Shown: positions 36,472 to 44,787 of the stretch, in pieces
Position numbering within the stretch: the first letter of the stretch is position 1
Layout of the letters: each line of letters opens with the position of its first letter
Assembly (NCBI RefSeq): GCF_030687835.1
Contig: NZ_CP117449.1
Span: 5,895,001-5,959,000, forward strand
Direction of reading: 5' to 3'
From: Pseudomonas hefeiensis
GTDB taxonomy: Bacteria; Pseudomonadota; Gammaproteobacteria; Pseudomonadales; Pseudomonadaceae
Length of the DNA stretch: 64,000 nucleotides
Notes under the pieces: model-generated
The model's input: the letters and a program-made list of their open reading frames with translations, nothing else
What the model was told of the DNA's origin: nothing
Databases searched by the model: none
Position numbers and translations under genes: made by a program

Positions 36472-36924
36472 ATGGATATCGATTGGGTCTGCAAACATCA
36501 CAGTGACCTGAGCAAGGAACAGCTGTACGCCGTCCTCAAATTGCGCGCCGAAGTGTTCGTCGTGGAGCAGAATTGCCCCTATCTGGACGTAGACGGACTG
36601 GACCTGGAAGGCGATACCTGCCACCTGATGGCCTGGCAGGACAATCGTCTGGTGGCTTACCTTCGCCTGCTCGATCCGCACTCGCAAAACAGTGACGTGG
36701 TCATCGGGCGCGTGCTCATCGCCGCCGAAGCGCGGGGACAGGGGCTGGGCCATAAGCTAATGGAACAGGGCCTCAAGCAGGCCGAGCGGCACTGGCCCGG
36801 GACATCGATCTCACTGTCGGCACAAGCGCATCTGCAGGGGTATTACTCGCGGTACGGGTTTGGAGTGGTGGGTATCGAGTATATGGAGGACGGGATTCCA
36901 CACATTGGCATGCATCGGCCTTGA
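36472..36924 (+). CDS. ElaA-like GNAT acetyltransferase
   Basis: A 150-residue member of the GNAT superfamily closest to ElaA. The start MDIDWVCKHHSDLSKEQLYAVLKLRAEVFVVEQ, broken here for length, holds the family hallmark LRAEVFVVEQNCPYLDVDG near residues 24-42. The acetyl-CoA pyrophosphate loop is ARGQGLGHKLM near 86-96. The ending SLSAQAHLQGYYSRYGF is also typical. The substrate is unknown. It is a single gene, divergent from the binding-protein gene, with AGGAAATTCAAAAA as its ribosome site. Confidence 0.85.
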   Translation: MDIDWVCKHHSDLSKEQLYAVLKLRAEVFVVEQNCPYLDVDGLDLEGDTCHLMAWQDNRLVAYLRLLDPHSQNSDVVIGRVLIAAEARGQGLGHKLMEQGLKQAERHWPGTSISLSAQAHLQGYYSRYGFGVVGIEYMEDGIPHIGMHRP

Positions 36925-36930
36925 TGCCCT

Positions 36931-37027
36931 CTTCGCGAGCAGGCTCGCTCCCAAATTGATCGGCTGTGGACATATGATTTATGTACCACTGAGATCCACT
37001 GTGGGAGCGAGCCTGCTCGCGATAACG
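36931..37027. repeat. REP/BIME inverted pair
   Basis: CTTCGCGAGCAGGCTCGCTC faces GAGCGAGCCTGCTCGCGATA; the left unit has lost the usual CCCAC end (reads CCCAAA). It sits between convergent genes. Confidence 0.85.
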
Positions 37028-37049
37028 CCTACCCAGACACCGCCAATGT

Positions 37050-37346
37050 TCAGGGATACTCCAACACCGCTTTAATGCGCTGCAAATTCCCCTCGATCCA
37101 GCGCCGATCAATCGCCCCCCAATCACGTATCCGATAATGCCCGGCATGGTTACGCGCGCCCTCTTGCTGCTCGAATTCACACACAATATCCAGGTCCGCC
37201 AGCGCTGCAACGGTGTCCTGGGCGGTGCGCCGCGGCATGCCGGTGACTTCGGTGAGCGTGGGGATGTTGCTGGCCACACCGCTATCAATCAGGTACGCCA
37301 CATACAAACGACGATAGAAGCTGCTTTTGGTCTTGCTGACGTCCAT
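37050..37346 (-). CDS. Small winged helix-turn-helix protein
   Basis: A 98-residue DNA-binding-like protein. The central part PTLTEVTGMPRRTAQDTVAALADLDIVCEFEQ fits a winged helix (helix-turn-helix about residues 28-58, then the wing), listed here as motif rather than proof. It starts four bases after the stop of the YgjP-like gene, so the two are co-transcribed. It has no sensor domain. Its targets are unknown; similar small proteins accompany YgjP-like peptidases in other pseudomonads by my recollection, which is weak evidence. Confidence 0.72.
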   Translation of the reverse strand: MDVSKTKSSFYRRLYVAYLIDSGVASNIPTLTEVTGMPRRTAQDTVAALADLDIVCEFEQQEGARNHAGHYRIRDWGAIDRRWIEGNLQRIKAVLEYP

Positions 37347-37350
37347 TCGG

Positions 37351-37854
37351 TCATTCCTTGGGTGGTTGCAGATCGCGCCAGGTCAGGTACACCCGCAAGT
37401 CGAACTCCAACTGGTGATACCCCGGCAGCATGTGCTCGCAGAGTTGGTAGAACGCTTTGTTGTGGTCCGACTCCTTGAAGTGGGCCAGTTCGTGCACCAC
37501 GATCATTTTCAAAAACTCAGGCGCCGCGTCCTTGAACAGCGCAGCGATACGAATTTCTTTCTTGGCCTTGAGCTTGCCGCCCTGCACCCGTGAAATCGCA
37601 GTGTGCAGGCCGAGTGCACGGTGGGTCAGGTCCAGGCGATTGTCGAACAGCACCTTGTCGATAGCGGGCGCGTTACGCAGGTATTGCTGCTTGAGATCCA
37701 GCGCATAACCGTACAGGGCTTTGTCGCTCTGGACCGAATGCCGGTCGGGATAGCGCTGCTGCAAGTAGTCGCCCAGTCGATCCTGGGCAATCAATTGCTG
37801 CACTTGGGCTTGCAGGGCGGCGGGGTAAGCCTGGAGGTATTTGAGCGCGATCAT
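37351..37854 (-). CDS. YgjP-like (DUF45) metallopeptidase
   Basis: A 167-residue protein of the YgjP/WLM metallopeptidase group. The zinc motif HELAH is at residues 121-125 within KMIVVHELAHFKESDHNKAF, with the third ligand candidate H131. I chose ATG 37854 (MIALKYLQAYPAALQAQVQQ); the upstream frame extension is antisense to the neighbouring regulator end and unlikely. There is no signal peptide, so it is cytoplasmic. The physiological substrate is not known. It is the first gene of a two-gene unit with the winged-helix protein. Confidence 0.85.
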   Translation of the reverse strand: MIALKYLQAYPAALQAQVQQLIAQDRLGDYLQQRYPDRHSVQSDKALYGYALDLKQQYLRNAPAIDKVLFDNRLDLTHRALGLHTAISRVQGGKLKAKKEIRIAALFKDAAPEFLKMIVVHELAHFKESDHNKAFYQLCEHMLPGYHQLEFDLRVYLTWRDLQPPKE

Positions 37855-37894
37855 CGACGGCAACACAGTCACAAAAGGCGCCAGTGTAGCGAAT

Positions 37895-40018
37895 TCAGAC
37901 CTGCATCGCGCTCCAGTCGAATGGCCGGGCAAAGGCATCGGTGTCTTCGGCCATCAAGGGGCGCGCTACCAGGAACCCCTGCACATATTCACAGCCGTGA
38001 GCCTTGAGCCACTGATATTGCTCAGGTGTCTCTACGCCCTCGGCAATCACCCGCAAACCCAACTGTCTGCACAAATCGATGACCGACGCGGCCATTGCCG
38101 CATCCCGGGGCGAATCCGGCAGACGGGCGATCAAGTGTCGGTCAAGCTTGAGGGTATCGAGTTCCAGGTCCCGCAAATGCGCCAGCGAGCAGGGGCCGGA
38201 ACCGAAATCATCCAACGCCACCCGCACCCCCAGGTTACGCAGCAGCCGCAGTTGCTTATGAGTTTCGTCGGGGTTGCGCATCAACGCATCTTCGGTCACC
38301 TCGACCTCCAACTGCCGGGGTTTGAGCGCATGTCGCTCCAGGACCTGGCGCAACTCGGTCACCAGGTTAGGCAAACCAAACTGGGTGCTGCTCAGGCTCA
38401 CCCCCAGCACCAGATCATCAGCGAACAACCGCTCCCAGACTTTACGCTGAGCCGCGCTGCGATGATAAATCCAGCTCCCCAACCGGCTGATCAATCGGGC
38501 CTCTTCCAGCAATGGCAGGAACAGGCCCGGCGGCACATCACCCACGCTGGGATGCTGCCAGCGCAACAGCGCCTCAAACCCGCGAATCCGCCCGTCGCCG
38601 ACCCCCACCTGTGGTTGGTAGACCATATTGAAATCGCGGTTTTCGATGGCCGAGCGCACACTTTCTTCGAGCATCAGCCGTGAACGGGCTCGACCGTTCA
38701 TTTCGTGATCGTAAAAACGGTACTGCTGACGCCCGGCGCGCTTGGCCTCGTACATGGCGATGTCGGACGCGCGCAGCAGCCCGTCGAGATTGGCGCCGCA
38801 GTCGGGGTACGTCGCAATGCCGATGCTGGCTCCCAGCATTACGTCCATGCCCTCGATCTGTTGGCAGATAGAGACCCGTTCGATGAGTTTTTCGGCAATC
38901 TTGGCCGCTTGCTCCGGCACTTCCAGATCCAGCAGGGCGGTGAACTCATCGCCGCCAAGACGGGCCAGAATGTCGAACGGGCGCAGGCACGCCTTCAGTT
39001 GTTCCGACACCCAGCGCAACACGCGGTCACCGGCATCATGGCCCAACGAATCATTGACCCGCTTGAAGCCATCAAGATCCAGGTACAGCAACACCCAGTT
39101 GCTTTCCAGCCGCTCGCTGCGCATCAGCAGGTTTTCGGCGGTCTGATAAAACCCCCTGCGATTGAGCAAACCGGTCAGCGGGTCTGTGACGGCCTGGTAT
39201 TCAAGCTGTTGGTGCAAGTGACGCACCACCGACATGTCCTGAAGCGTTACCACCATGGCCTTCTGCTCGGCAGGCAGCGGCGCACAAGACAAGGCCACTG
39301 ACACCTGCTGGCCCGGCGCGGTGCGCAAGACCGCATCGTGCAGGCGCCAGGTTTGCCCACGGCAATAGGCGACATGGATATCGGAGTCGACCCACTCGGG
39401 GATGTGGGGCTTTTGCAGGAAATCCAGGAGCGGCATTCCCTGCAACTGCTCGGCGGTGGCATTGAGCAGCCGGCAGGTGGACGGGTTCGCAAAGCGGATA
39501 CAACCGCTTTCATCCACCACGAGGATGCCTTCGGCGGCGTTATCCAGCACCGAGGCGTTGAAGGCCCTGGCCGCTTCCAGATCCTGGCTCAGGCGCTGCA
39601 AGGCCCGGCGATTGCGCTGATGTTCGAGCAGCGCATGAACCTTGGGTTTGAGAATCTGCGGATCGAAAGGTTTGAACAGGTAATCCACGGCGCCGCTGGC
39701 GTAACCCTTGATCACCGCATCCTGGGATTGCTCGTTGGCGGTCAGGAAAATGATCGGGGTCAACCGTGTGCGCTGGCTGCCACGCATCAGACGCGCCACT
39801 TCAAAACCGTCCATGTCGGGCATCTGCACATCCAGCAGAACCAGATCAATGTCATGTTCGAGTAGAAGGTTAAGGGCCTCGACACCTGAGGACGCGGTCA
39901 TCACCTTCCAATCCTGACGCTGCAACAACGCTCGCATGCTGAGCAAGTTTTCAGGGTAATCATCAACTATCAAAAGGACGGAACTGTCTTCGCCAAGCGT
40001 TGGTTGCACGCATTCCAT
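37895..40018 (-). CDS. Response regulator with PAS, GGDEF and EAL domains
   Basis: A cyclic-di-GMP signalling protein of 707 residues from ATG 40018. The receiver domain (about 12-130) keeps the phospho-acceptor Asp63 in LLDVQMPDMDG. A PAS domain follows (about 155-260). The GGDEF domain (about 280-440) has an intact RLGGDEF near residue 354 and an inhibitory RxxD site (RPFD) five residues before it, so diguanylate cyclase activity is plausible. The EAL domain (about 455-700) has EAL near 481, DDFGSG and EGVET, but the usual Asn of the NLS motif is Ser (GVSLSS, near 540), a magnesium-ligand change. No cognate kinase is adjacent. Confidence 0.9.
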   Translation of the reverse strand: MECVQPTLGEDSSVLLIVDDYPENLLSMRALLQRQDWKVMTASSGVEALNLLLEHDIDLVLLDVQMPDMDGFEVARLMRGSQRTRLTPIIFLTANEQSQDAVIKGYASGAVDYLFKPFDPQILKPKVHALLEHQRNRRALQRLSQDLEAARAFNASVLDNAAEGILVVDESGCIRFANPSTCRLLNATAEQLQGMPLLDFLQKPHIPEWVDSDIHVAYCRGQTWRLHDAVLRTAPGQQVSVALSCAPLPAEQKAMVVTLQDMSVVRHLHQQLEYQAVTDPLTGLLNRRGFYQTAENLLMRSERLESNWVLLYLDLDGFKRVNDSLGHDAGDRVLRWVSEQLKACLRPFDILARLGGDEFTALLDLEVPEQAAKIAEKLIERVSICQQIEGMDVMLGASIGIATYPDCGANLDGLLRASDIAMYEAKRAGRQQYRFYDHEMNGRARSRLMLEESVRSAIENRDFNMVYQPQVGVGDGRIRGFEALLRWQHPSVGDVPPGLFLPLLEEARLISRLGSWIYHRSAAQRKVWERLFADDLVLGVSLSSTQFGLPNLVTELRQVLERHALKPRQLEVEVTEDALMRNPDETHKQLRLLRNLGVRVALDDFGSGPCSLAHLRDLELDTLKLDRHLIARLPDSPRDAAMAASVIDLCRQLGLRVIAEGVETPEQYQWLKAHGCEYVQGFLVARPLMAEDTDAFARPFDWSAMQV

Positions 40019-40118
40019 GCTGCTTCTCTTATCGGGCGCCACGTCCGTCTTGACGTAGCAAGGCGGACAAATACTGTGACCTCACTCTAGACCGTGATTC
40101 TGAAAAGCAGTAGGTGTC

Positions 40119-40245
40119 ATCGCGCCATCATCCAGACAAAGCCCAAAATAGCCGACTAACGGTCACCCACCTCGGGCACAAAACCTGCAATGACACCCTC
40201 GACGGACAATTGACGTCAATCATCCGCCGGACGGTCACTCATAAA
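40119..40245. repeat. Upstream block of alginate lyase 1, duplicated at 41085
   Basis: Within the 323-nt gap before the first lyase gene, GCGCCATC, CGACTAACGGTC, CCTCGGGCAC and GACGGACAATTGACGTCAA recur at the same spacing (offset 966-967 bp) before the second lyase. The conserved order suggests a shared promoter or operator that was copied with the gene. Confidence 0.7.
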
Positions 40246-40341
40246 GATCCATCCTGCGTGAAAAAACCGCCCAGAACGCGCGGAGCAGAGCCTCGCGCTG
40301 TGGCGTTCAGCATTTTTACTTTCGTTACGCAGGATCCGACC

Positions 40342-41013
40342 ATGATCGATCTCACCACCTGGAATCTGAGCATTCCCGAAGGCAGCCCTCCGGCGACCAT
40401 CGAGACGCCCAGACTGGCGCAAGGGTTCAAAGACCAGTATTTCAATGCCGAAACCGGCACCCTGTTTTTTTGGGCTCCCGTGACCGGCGCCAAGACCGCC
40501 AACGCCATTTACCCGCGCAGCGAACTGCGGGAAACCTACAGCGACGGCACCCTTCGCAACTGGCTCTACTCAGCGGCAGACAACAAGCTGCGCGCCACCC
40601 TCTCCGTCAGCCAGGTGCCGAGCACCGGCAAGATCGTGATCGGCCAGATCCACGCCAAAGACAGCACCAGACCCATGGTGAAACTGGAATACCAGTACAA
40701 GGCCTATAGCTCCACCGGCAACATCGTCGCTAAAGTCCGGCTGCGCCCCGACGACGAATCGGGCCAGGTCATCACCATCGCCACGGGCGTGCAACTTGAT
40801 CGCAGGTTTACCTACCAGATTCACCTCAGCCCGAAGGGTGCGCTGGGCATCAGCGCGGCAGGTTACAACTGGAGAACCACGGTAAGCCCGGACTGGAAGG
40901 ACAAGCCGCTGTATTTCAAAGCCGGCGTCTACGTGCAGGACAACACCGGCTACACCACTGAAGGTGGAAAAGTGACGTTCAGCATGCTGGAAATTCATCA
41001 CACCGTTCGATAA
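40342..41013 (+). CDS. Polysaccharide lyase family 7 alginate lyase, copy 1
   Basis: A 223-residue single-domain PL7 enzyme that would cut alginate by beta-elimination. Family motifs are clear: RSELRE at residues 59-64, QIH at 102-104 and YFKAGVYVQ at 191-199, including the catalytic Arg, Gln, His and Tyr. ATG 40342 (MIDLTTWNLSIPEGSPP) follows CGCAGGATCCGACC. No signal peptide is present, which is unusual for an extracellular-substrate lyase; export may use another route or the protein may act inside. It is one half of a tandem duplication with the next gene. Confidence 0.92.
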   Translation: MIDLTTWNLSIPEGSPPATIETPRLAQGFKDQYFNAETGTLFFWAPVTGAKTANAIYPRSELRETYSDGTLRNWLYSAADNKLRATLSVSQVPSTGKIVIGQIHAKDSTRPMVKLEYQYKAYSSTGNIVAKVRLRPDDESGQVITIATGVQLDRRFTYQIHLSPKGALGISAAGYNWRTTVSPDWKDKPLYFKAGVYVQDNTGYTTEGGKVTFSMLEIHHTVR

Positions 41014-41084
41014 GCGTATTTCTCCTGGCATACCGCAGCATGGACGCTGCTCCCTTCGAACCTGACGCGCATCGTTGCCGATGC

Positions 41085-41215
41085 CATAGCGCCATCGTTC
41101 AAAAAAAATTCGAATTGCCCGACTAACGGTCGTCGTCCTCGGGCACCAATGCGGCAAACACCACTCTGACGGACAGTTGACGCCAACCCCCCGCCGAACA
41201 GACATGAAAAGTTCG
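41085..41215. repeat. Upstream block of alginate lyase 2, duplicate of 40119
   Basis: It contains the second copies of GCGCCATC, CGACTAACGGTC, CCTCGGGCAC and GACGGACAGTTGACGCCAA. The 294-nt gap between the two lyase genes holds no other gene. Confidence 0.7.
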
Positions 41216-41307
41216 ATCCCCGGGTTTCTGAGGGCGCGTCATAAAGCGCTGGCTAGAGCCTCCGGCTGGATCTTGCAACACATTCATTCCGTAGAAAGGA
41301 TCCGCAC

Positions 41308-41976
41308 ATGGTCGATCTTGCAACCTGGAATCTGAGCATCCCCGAGGGGAGCCCACCCAAAACCATCGAAACCCCTCGACTGGTGGACGGTTTCAAGAAC
41401 AAATATTTCAACTCTGAAGGCCAGGCCGTGTATTTCTGGGCACCGGTCACCGGCGCCAAGACGGAAAACGCCATATACCCGCGCAGCGAGCTGCGGGAAA
41501 CCTATAAAGACGGCACCCTGCGCAACTGGCTGTACCCCGACGCCGACAACTTTCTGCAGGCGACCCTGGCAGTCAACCAGGTGCCCAGTAGCGGCAAGAT
41601 CGTGATCGGTCAGATCCACGCCAAGGACAGCAACAAACCCATGGTGAAACTGGAATACCAATACAAGGACGCCAGCGGCACCGGCAACATCGTCGCTAAA
41701 GTGCGTATGCGCCCCGATGACGACGAAGGCCGGGTCATCACCGTCGCCACGGGGGTGAAGCTTGATCGGTCCTTTTCTTACCGGATCCATCTTGACCGTA
41801 CCGGCGACCTGGGCATCACCGCGGCGGGTCGTAGCTGGTACACCACCATGAGCACCAAATGGAAGGTCAAGCCGCTGTACTTCAAGGCTGGCGTGTATGT
41901 GCAGGACAATACGGGCTACACCAGCGAAGGAGGGAAAGTGACGTTCAGCAAGCTGGATATCGATCACAACACCTGA
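41308..41976 (+). CDS. Polysaccharide lyase family 7 alginate lyase, copy 2
   Basis: A 222-residue paralogue of the preceding lyase, alignable along its whole length with few gaps and starting exactly 966 bp later. RSELRE, QIH and YFKAGVYVQ motifs are all kept, so both copies look catalytically sound. ATG 41308 (MVDLATWNLSIPEGSPPKTI) follows GTAGAAAGGATCCGCAC. It also lacks a signal peptide. Differences cluster in surface-type positions (for example FNSEGQAVYFW against FNAETGTLFFW), which could shift substrate preference between mannuronate and guluronate blocks. Confidence 0.92.
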   Translation: MVDLATWNLSIPEGSPPKTIETPRLVDGFKNKYFNSEGQAVYFWAPVTGAKTENAIYPRSELRETYKDGTLRNWLYPDADNFLQATLAVNQVPSSGKIVIGQIHAKDSNKPMVKLEYQYKDASGTGNIVAKVRMRPDDDEGRVITVATGVKLDRSFSYRIHLDRTGDLGITAAGRSWYTTMSTKWKVKPLYFKAGVYVQDNTGYTSEGGKVTFSKLDIDHNT

Positions 41977-42013
41977 GATTTTCAGCTCCGAAAATCTCGT
42001 AGGAATTTACCTT

Positions 42014-42140
42014 TGTGGCGAGGGGATTTATCCCCGCTGGGCTGCGCAGCAGCCCCCCTCTTTCGTCAGACCAACCGCATGCGCCGGTTTTGCGGCGGCT
42101 GCGCCCCCGAGCGGGAGCAAGCTCCCTCGCCACCGGGGGC
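42014..42140. repeat. Hybrid repeat element
   Basis: The left arm is the GTGGCGAGGGGATTTATCCCC family, but the right arm ends GAGCGGGAGCAAGCTCCCTC rather than the expected inverse. It is either a chimera of two REP families or a decayed copy. Confidence 0.7.
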
Positions 42141-42204
42141 CGGTGCGTCCTACAGGTCGATTTTGGCCTCGAAAATCTCCTCTATAGTTCGGGTTCGTCT
42201 GCTG

Positions 42205-42400
42205 GCTTTGGTCAGCGGGCACGGGTTTCGCAGCCCACTGACAGAACAGAGACTTTGCACCGTCAAATGAAAATTCAGGCAAACTCGCCTGCGTTCATTT
42301 TATGGCGGTTGCGCGCGGGAGACCTTCGGGTCTGCCGGGTTTGGTCTCTGTCTCGGTCTGCGAACCCGCGCGCAACTGCCACCCATTTGTTTCGCAGCAA
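42205..42400 (+). ncRNA. Candidate structured leader RNA of the DUF6124 gene
   Basis: Two stems precede the gene. One joins GTCAGCGGGC (42211 region) to GCCCACTGAC. The second, larger one joins TGGCGGTTGCGCGCGGG (from about 42301) to CCCGCGCGCAACTGCCA (to about 42383), a 17-base stem with one mismatch. Inside it AGACC-TTCG-GGTCT forms a tetraloop hairpin, while GAGACC can alternatively pair with GGTCTC. The competing pairings suggest a regulatory leader. I cannot match it to a named RNA family. Confidence 0.45.
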
Positions 42401-42440
42401 GAAGGTGGCAATTAATTTCTATTAATAGAGCCCAAACCTT

Positions 42441-42725
42441 ATGACGACGACTCAATCACTCAGCCGCTTCACCCCGCTCACTCCAATCGCCACCACCCAA
42501 CCGGTCCTGTTCATCGACAAAACCGCCCCGCTAACAGAGCTTCACGCCTGCGCCAGCGAACGCCTGCACGCCACCCTCGATTATCTGACGCTCATGGCCT
42601 GCGCCACTTTGCGTGACTCAGCCGCCAGCGACTTCAACACCCTCACCAATGTTGCCCGGATCCTGGTTCAGGATGTCACCGATGTGTTCGGCGTCATTGA
42701 ACAACGCGGCCTCGAAGTGGAATAA
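42441..42725 (+). CDS. DUF6124 family protein
   Basis: A 94-residue soluble protein typical of pseudomonads. The start MTTTQSLSRFTPLTPI is followed by a helical part with LHACASERLHATLDYLTLMACATLRDSAA and ends VTDVFGVIEQRGLEVE. This pattern (a variable N-terminus, then a CASERL-type helix) is what I know as DUF6124, with no assigned function. ATG 42441 has only a weak ribosome site (GAGCCCAAACCTT), which fits control through the structured leader upstream. Proteins of this sort are usually encoded singly. Confidence 0.72.
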   Translation: MTTTQSLSRFTPLTPIATTQPVLFIDKTAPLTELHACASERLHATLDYLTLMACATLRDSAASDFNTLTNVARILVQDVTDVFGVIEQRGLEVE

Positions 42726-43073
42726 AATGCTGCGGGCATATCCATTCCTGCGGTAACGGCCGCTTATGGTTCCGCCCTTACGGCGGGTCACTTTTGGAAG
42801 AGCCGGGAGCCGGACCTGCCAAAAGTAACCAAAAACGCTTTGCCCCACCACTCGGCACCTCGCCTAGGCTCGGTGTTCCCGAACGCAGGCATTGCTCCGT
42901 GGGCCCGCCGCGAAGGGCCATCCATGGCCCAGCGCGGCTACCTCGGCATCCATGCCGAGGTGCCCACTACGCAACACCTGCGTTCGGCCAGCGTGGTTAA
43001 CGGGGCTCCAGATCAACGTCCTCCGCGAGGCGGCCTTATAGCCGACCTGTTTTTTGATTGATCGCGTTTCTCC

Positions 43074-43165
43074 TGTGGGAGCGGGCTTGCTCGCGAAGGC
43101 GGTATAACAGCCTATGAGGATGTGTTGCATGCACTGGCCTCTTCGCGAGCAAGCCCGCTCCCACA
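43074..43165. repeat. REP/BIME pair inside the ITR element
   Basis: GTGGGAGCGGGCTTGCTCGC faces GCGAGCAAGCCCGCTCCCAC. Confidence 0.88.
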
Positions 43166-43210
43166 ATGGACGTGTGGCATATATAAACTTGTGCCTGTTA
43201 AATATCGAAA

Positions 43211-43299
43211 TGTGGGAGCGAGCCTGCTCGCGATGACGGCAGTAAATCCAACTTCTGTGCAACTGAATTACCGCTATCGCGAGCAGGCTCGCTCCCACA
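43211..43299. repeat. Second REP/BIME pair inside the ITR element
   Basis: GTGGGAGCGAGCCTGCTCGC faces GCGAGCAGGCTCGCTCCCAC. The two neighbouring pairs belong to slightly different subtypes (GGGCTTGC against GAGCCTGC). Confidence 0.88.
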
Positions 43300-43425
43300 A
43301 TTGGGGCGGAGGACAGCCGTGACAAATAGGCCGGCTATCAGGCCCGTTTGCCAAAAGTAACCCGCCGTAAGGGCGGAACCATAAGCAGCCGTTACCCAAA
43401 AACGGATACACACACAAATCCCACA

Positions 43426-43455
43426 CATAAAAAAACCCGCATCACTGCGGGCTTT
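43426..43455 (-). terminator. Rho-independent terminator of fba
   Basis: On the minus strand, GCCCGCAGTGATGCGGGTTTTTTT forms a stem followed by a T run, 24 bases past the fba stop codon. Confidence 0.88.
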
Positions 43456-43478
43456 CTCACAACCACAACGCTGAAGCC

Positions 43479-44543
43479 TCAGTTAACCTTAGCGTTCAAC
43501 TCACCCTTCAAATACCGCTGGTACATCGCTTCCAGAGAGATCGGCTTGATCTTCGAAGCATTACCCGCAGTACCGAAAGCTTCGTAACGAGCAATACACA
43601 CATCACGCATGGCAGTCACGGTCGCACCGAAGAACTTACGCGGGTCAAACTCACTCGGGTTGGTCGCCATCAGACGACGCATGGCACCCGTGGAGGCCAG
43701 GCGCAGGTCGGTGTCGATGTTGACCTTGCGCACGCCGTACTTGATGCCTTCAACGATTTCTTCAACCGGCACACCATAGGTTTCTTTGATGTCACCGCCG
43801 TACTGGTTGATGATCGCCAGCCATTCTTGCGGGACCGAGGACGAACCGTGCATCACCAGGTGGGTGTTGGGGATGCGTTTGTGGATTTCCTTGATGCGGT
43901 CAATGGCCAGCACGTCGCCGGTAGGCGGCTTGGTGAACTTGTAGGCGCCGTGGCTGGTGCCGATGGCGATGGCCAGGGCGTCAACCTGAGTCTTCTTGAC
44001 GAAGTCCGCGGCTTCTTCAGGGTCGGTCAGCATCTGGCTGTGATCCAGCACGCCCTCGGCGCCGATGCCGTCTTCTTCACCGGCCATGCCGGTTTCCAGC
44101 GAGCCCAGGCAACCCAGTTCGCCTTCAACCGAGACGCCGCAGGCATGGGCCATGGCGACGGTTTGCTGGGTGACGCGCACGTTGTACTCGTAGTCGGTCG
44201 GGGTCTTGCCGTCTTCGCCCAGGGAGCCGTCCATCATGACCGAGCTGAAGCCCAGCTGGATGGAGCGCTGGCAGACATCAGGGCTGGTGCCGTGGTCCTG
44301 GTGCATGCACACCGGGATGTGCGGAAATTCTTCGATGGCGGCCAGGATCAGGTGACGCAGGAACGGTGCGCCGGCGTATTTGCGGGCGCCGGCCGAAGCC
44401 TGGACGATCACCGGGGAGTCAGTCTTGTCAGCGGCTTCCATGATGGCGCGCATCTGCTCAAGGTTGTTGACGTTAAAGGCTGGGACGCCGTAGCCGAACT
44501 CGGCTGCGTGGTCCAGCATCTGACGCATGCTGATAAGTGCCAT
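43479..44543 (-). CDS. fba: Class II fructose-1,6-bisphosphate aldolase
   Basis: A zinc-dependent aldolase of 354 residues that splits fructose-1,6-bisphosphate into two triose phosphates; in pseudomonads it serves mainly gluconeogenesis. The metal-binding region is [15 protein letters not shown] near residues 77-91, and further ligands occur in [14 protein letters not shown] and in [11 protein letters not shown]. The length is normal for the class IIB (Calvin-type) group. The gene begins [19 protein letters not shown] at ATG 44543 with GGGAGAGACACACTA ahead of it. It belongs to the tkt-epd-pgk-fba neighbourhood but has its own terminator. Confidence 0.95.
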   Translation of the reverse strand: MALISMRQMLDHAAEFGYGVPAFNVNNLEQMRAIMEAADKTDSPVIVQASAGARKYAGAPFLRHLILAAIEEFPHIPVCMHQDHGTSPDVCQRSIQLGFSSVMMDGSLGEDGKTPTDYEYNVRVTQQTVAMAHACGVSVEGELGCLGSLETGMAGEEDGIGAEGVLDHSQMLTDPEEAADFVKKTQVDALAIAIGTSHGAYKFTKPPTGDVLAIDRIKEIHKRIPNTHLVMHGSSSVPQEWLAIINQYGGDIKETYGVPVEEIVEGIKYGVRKVNIDTDLRLASTGAMRRLMATNPSEFDPRKFFGATVTAMRDVCIARYEAFGTAGNASKIKPISLEAMYQRYLKGELNAKVN

Positions 44544-44691
44544 TAGTGTGTCTCTCCCGGTCGAGGGTCGTTAATCGTGCCAGCCTGCCGGAGCGGCGGC
44601 GGCTATTCAAGTCATTGCGGGTCGGGGGTGGGTCCGGCCTGCGTGTTCGGTGAAACAAAATCTCGAAACTGTAAAGGCCCCTGTGGGAGCG

Positions 44692-44771
44692 AGCCTGCTC
44701 GCGATGAGGGCCTGACAGTCAACATCACTGGTGCCTGATCCATCGCTATCGCGAGCAGGCTCGCTCCCACA
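44692..44771. repeat. REP/BIME inverted pair
   Basis: Facing GTGGGAGCGAGCCTGCTCGC units in the 244-nt gap between fba and the MliC-like gene. Confidence 0.88.
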
Positions 44772-44787
44772 TTGGATCTCTATTGAA

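Larger units (their letters stand above)
42752..43396. mobile_element. 645-bp non-coding element with 46-bp terminal inverted repeats
   Basis: The left end 42752-42797 (GGTAACGGCCGCTTATGGTT...) and right end 43351-43396 are inverted copies with 44 of 46 identical bases. The interior has no convincing gene; it contains a GC-rich block (42840-43030) of a kind that recurs in Pseudomonas genomes, then two REP pairs. It could be a non-autonomous mobile element or a composite intergenic repeat. No target-site duplication is obvious. It fills the 753-nt gap between the DUF6124 and fba genes. Confidence 0.65.

Noticed and set aside
42840..43061. Open frames in the GC-rich block of the ITR element (for example MPHHSAPRLGSVFPNAG..)
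   Set aside because: Frames overlap in several phases, have no ribosome site and lie in a repeat that recurs between genes, so they are unlikely to be translated.
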